A stretch of 7,840 nucleotides of DNA from Flavipsychrobacter stenotrophus (GTDB lineage Bacteria; Bacteroidota; Bacteroidia; Chitinophagales; Chitinophagaceae). The DNA is taken from positions 1 to 7,840 of the forward strand of contig CANCOG010000222.1 of NCBI GenBank assembly GCA_947379685.1. Reading direction: 5' to 3'. Position 1 is the first letter of the stretch, and the number at the start of each line of letters is the position of its first letter. Positions 5,794 to 7,840 of this stretch are shown here, one piece after another. The notes under the pieces are model-generated. The model was not told where the DNA came from. It did no database searches and was given only the letters and a program-made list of their open reading frames with translations. Both the position numbers and the translations under genes were made by a program.

Positions 5794-7315
5794 AGCTGTC
5801 TGCCTTAATGTACCTGCCTATTAATGGCATACCCGCCAACTCTTTCTTTTCGGCGGCAAATACCAGACGCAGAAACATAAACATAAGCACCGATGCTGCC
5901 AACAAGCGTACAAACATATTTTCTGTAAAAAACATCACCAGTCTTTCGGTAAAAAACAATAGGGTCATAACGACCAGGTAAGAGATCAGCTTCCTGGGGT
6001 TATACGGCACCGGGAAATACTTTTGTCCTTTAAAGTAGGAGATGACCATCATCGAGCAATAGGCAGCGAATGTCGCCCAGGCACAGGCATACATCCCAAA
6101 GCGCGGAATAAAGGTAAAGTTGATCAGCAACGTGATAGCGGCGCCTATTAAGGTGATATACACGCCCCACTTCATGTTATTCGTGATCTTATACCAAACC
6201 GAAAGGTTATAGTAAATACCCAGGCAAACATTGGCAGCTAGCAATATCGGAACTACACCCAGGCCGCCATAATACGCCTTGTCTATATAAAACTTCCAGA
6301 TGTCGAGAAACAGGGATGTGAACAGGAATGCAAAACAGAGAATAATTACAAACCACTTCATTACCCGTGCATAAGTTTTGGGAGCATTTTTATCGGTCGA
6401 TTGGCTGAAAAAAAACGGCTCTGCCGACATCCGGAATGCAGTAATAAAAAGCGTGATAAAAATCGCTATTTTATAATTGGCATTATAAATACCTACCGCA
6501 ATCTCCCTATCAATAAGGCTTACACCCGGCGGCAACAATTTAGGCAGCATGATCCGGTCGAAAGTCTCATTTACCATGCCCCCCAAACCAATGATCACCA
6601 TTGGTGCGCTATAAGTGACAATTGTTTTCCAAAGTGGAAAATCAAATTTAAACCGGAAGCCTGACCACTCTCTAAACAACAACAGGAAGGTGACCGTTGA
6701 TGCTGCGAGATTGGCCAGCAACATATACCCTACATTGCTATTCTGAAAATACCAGCGGGAAAATGCGCTGTTCTGATCTATAGAAAGGTGGTGAGGGCAC
6801 CACTGCACCAGGTAAATAGTGATGATGATATTCACAACAATACCTGCCACCCTCGTAAATGCATACTTTCTTGGCCTTTCCTCCTGCCGTAACCGTGCAA
6901 ATGGAATAGCGGCAAGAGTGTCTATGGCAACAATTAGCACACACCACGTTATGTATTCGGGATGACCCTCAATACCAGTATATTGGCTGATAGGTACCCT
7001 CAACAGTATAAGCAGCGCACTCAATAACAATGAACTAAAGAGCAGTGAAGTGAAAGTTGTCTGAAATAGTTTGTTACGATCAGTCCCTGTCGATGAAAAA
7101 CGAAAATAGGCCGTCTCCATCCCATACGTAAAAACCACATTTACGAAGGAAACATAGGCCATAAGACTGCCGAAATTGCCGTAGTCGGCAATTCCCTTTG
7201 GCATATTTAGTGCTCGGGTAATTATTGGTGTAAGCAACTGGTTCAGCAGTTTTGCTGCTATGTTGCTCATACCATACCATAATGTTTGCCCGGCAAGTTT
7301 CTTCAGTGACGCCAA
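5792..7315 (-). CDS. Wzx-like polysaccharide/oligosaccharide flippase (MOP superfamily)
   Basis: This 507-residue inner-membrane protein is of the kind that flips undecaprenyl-linked oligosaccharides from the cytoplasmic to the periplasmic face. About 14 hydrophobic segments are visible, at roughly 12-36, 45-65, 84-106, 121-140, 153-171, 195-214, 229-250, 281-301, 320-340, 353-375, 382-402, 408-428, 442-461 and 468-487. The N-terminal KKLAGQTLWYGMSNI and the downstream YG.FG segment are characteristic of Bacteroidota polysaccharide biosynthesis flippases. The start is read as TTG (7313-7315), because the first in-frame ATG (residue 16) would delete KKLAGQT, and no ATG or GTG lies between the TTG and the upstream in-frame stop at 7370-7372. 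The stop TAA (5792-5794) overlaps the T-tract of the opposing manC terminator. No glycosyltransferase neighbour is in view, so the substrate is unknown. Confidence 0.88.
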   Translation of the reverse strand: MASLKKLAGQTLWYGMSNIAAKLLNQLLTPIITRALNMPKGIADYGNFGSLMAYVSFVNVVFTYGMETAYFRFSSTGTDRNKLFQTTFTSLLFSSLLLSALLILLRVPISQYTGIEGHPEYITWCVLIVAIDTLAAIPFARLRQEERPRKYAFTRVAGIVVNIIITIYLVQWCPHHLSIDQNSAFSRWYFQNSNVGYMLLANLAASTVTFLLLFREWSGFRFKFDFPLWKTIVTYSAPMVIIGLGGMVNETFDRIMLPKLLPPGVSLIDREIAVGIYNANYKIAIFITLFITAFRMSAEPFFFSQSTDKNAPKTYARVMKWFVIILCFAFLFTSLFLDIWKFYIDKAYYGGLGVVPILLAANVCLGIYYNLSVWYKITNNMKWGVYITLIGAAITLLINFTFIPRFGMYACAWATFAAYCSMMVISYFKGQKYFPVPYNPRKLISYLVVMTLLFFTERLVMFFTENMFVRLLAASVLMFMFLRLVFAAEKKELAGMPLIGRYIKADS

Positions 7316-7332
7316 TGGAACAGGAATATTTT

Positions 7333-7340
7333 CAAAAGTA
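7333..7340 (-). promoter_or_regulatory. Candidate -7 element for the flippase gene
   Basis: On the minus strand TACTTTTG matches TAnnTTTG exactly and lies 17 nt upstream of the proposed TTG start. No good -33 TTTG lies 19-21 nt further upstream; a TTTG is only about 12 nt away. If used, the transcript would have a leader of only about 10 nt. The call is weak because the region is T-rich. Confidence 0.25.
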
Positions 7341-7550
7341 AAAAATAGGTGACAAAAAAGGATAGAACATTAAATGCTGGGAAAAAAGTAGTAGCTAAAA
7401 GTACTCGATTTCAGCACTTGCCAATTGTTCCAGGGGTAAAAAATTGCTTTTTGCTGACTATTTTAACCATTAATTAAAAGCTGTTCCGAGGTTATTATTA
7501 TAATTTTAGAATAATGCTTACTTTTAAACGTCAAAATCCCAGCAAAAAGT

Positions 7551-7840
7551 ATGAAAATAATAGTTGCGCTTTCAGCCTGCCTGTTTGTATTCAATGCCTC
7601 CAATGGCCAAACTAAACAAACTGCATCAAAAGATAAAGCTGTGTTAACCGGTAAGACCACAATTTCTGGCTATATCAGAAACGGACGCAATAAACCAATT
7701 AAGGGAGTAGAGGCGTTCGTATACAAAATGGATTCTTCAATAATAGCTTCTGGTAATACAGATTCTACCGGCCATTTTGAAACTAATGGATTTGTACCTG
7801 GTCCTTATTTTGTAAAAGTTGTTTACCCTTCAAGAAAATT
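7551..7840 (+). CDS. Secreted protein with carboxypeptidase-regulatory-like domain (3' end outside window)
   Basis: The frame runs from ATG 7551 without a stop to the window edge, giving 96 codons plus two bases. Residues 1-19 form a signal peptide (MKIIVALSACLFVF core) with probable cleavage before Gln20. An LSAC lipobox-like string ends at Cys10, but only six residues precede it and the hydrophobic stretch continues beyond it, so lipoprotein processing is unlikely. After a polar linker, residues about 38-95 look like a prealbumin-like/carboxypeptidase regulatory-like beta-sandwich: TISGYIRNG, KPIKGVEAFVY, GNTDSTGHFETNG and GPYFVKV. Such domains are common N-terminal modules of Bacteroidota envelope proteins; the remainder is unseen, so the full function cannot be given. 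It is divergent from the flippase across a 235-bp gap. A -7-like TACTTTTA lies at 7519-7526, one base from consensus, without a good -33. Confidence 0.8.
   Translation, partial: MKIIVALSACLFVFNASNGQTKQTASKDKAVLTGKTTISGYIRNGRNKPIKGVEAFVYKMDSSIIASGNTDSTGHFETNGFVPGPYFVKVVYPSRK

Noticed and set aside
6401..6664. 87-codon plus-strand open frame inside the flippase gene
   Set aside because: It is antisense to membrane segments of a well-supported flippase and reads as a Lys/Arg-rich shadow without a domain.
7375..7544. TGCTGGGA / TCCCAGCA inverted 8-mers in the divergent gap
   Set aside because: An 8-bp pair this far apart is expected by chance in a gap of about 235 bp, and no further pairing extends it.
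7463..7660. 65-codon minus-strand open frame over the divergent gap and start of the last gene
   Set aside because: It overlaps the signal peptide and domain start of the plus-strand secreted-protein gene, which has a much better protein reading.

Overview
The window looks like ordinary chromosome from a member of the Bacteroidota, plausibly a Chitinophagaceae-like relative; the family is an inference. The evidence is a secreted protein with a C-terminal type IX secretion (Por/T9SS type A) sorting domain, A-rich leaders without Shine-Dalgarno sequences, a promoter element matching the Bacteroidota -7 consensus TAnnTTTG, a compact GyrB, and moderate-to-low GC. No rRNA, tRNA, CRISPR array, insertion sequence or phage gene is seen.

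Layout from left to right. (1) 1-738 is the 3' end of gyrB (TOPRIM and C-terminal part of DNA gyrase B), closed by an intrinsic terminator. (2) A 292-bp gap carries a 30-nt imperfect dyad. (3) 1031-3685 encodes an 884-residue secreted protein: signal peptide, a six-bladed NHL-type propeller built from six units of exactly 56 residues, a cadherin/Ig-like module, four Cys-bearing Ig-like (BIG2-like) modules and a T9SS sorting domain. A strong terminator follows. (4) 3926-4375 encodes a small protein that joins a J-domain (HPD motif intact) to a KTSC domain. It is followed by a perfect 19-bp stem-loop that has no T-tract. (5) 4667-5752 is a monofunctional mannose-1-phosphate guanylyltransferase (ManC type). 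(6) On the opposite strand, 5792-7315 encodes a Wzx-like MOP-superfamily flippase that probably starts at TTG. It converges on manC, and its stop codon lies in the T-tract of the manC terminator. (7) 7551 to the window end is the 5' part of a secreted protein with a carboxypeptidase-regulatory-like (prealbumin-like) domain, cut by the window edge.

Functional reading: manC makes GDP-mannose, and the flippase would move lipid-linked glycans across the inner membrane, so the two convergent genes probably both serve surface polysaccharide or glycoprotein synthesis. They are not co-transcribed. The T9SS cargo and the truncated secreted protein are cell-envelope or extracellular proteins. Nothing ties all genes into one new system. 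The least routine items are the J-domain/KTSC fusion, the T-tract-less perfect hairpin at 4403-4443, an exact 17-nt repeat shared between the manC upstream region and the manC coding sequence, and the 30-nt dyad upstream of the NHL gene.
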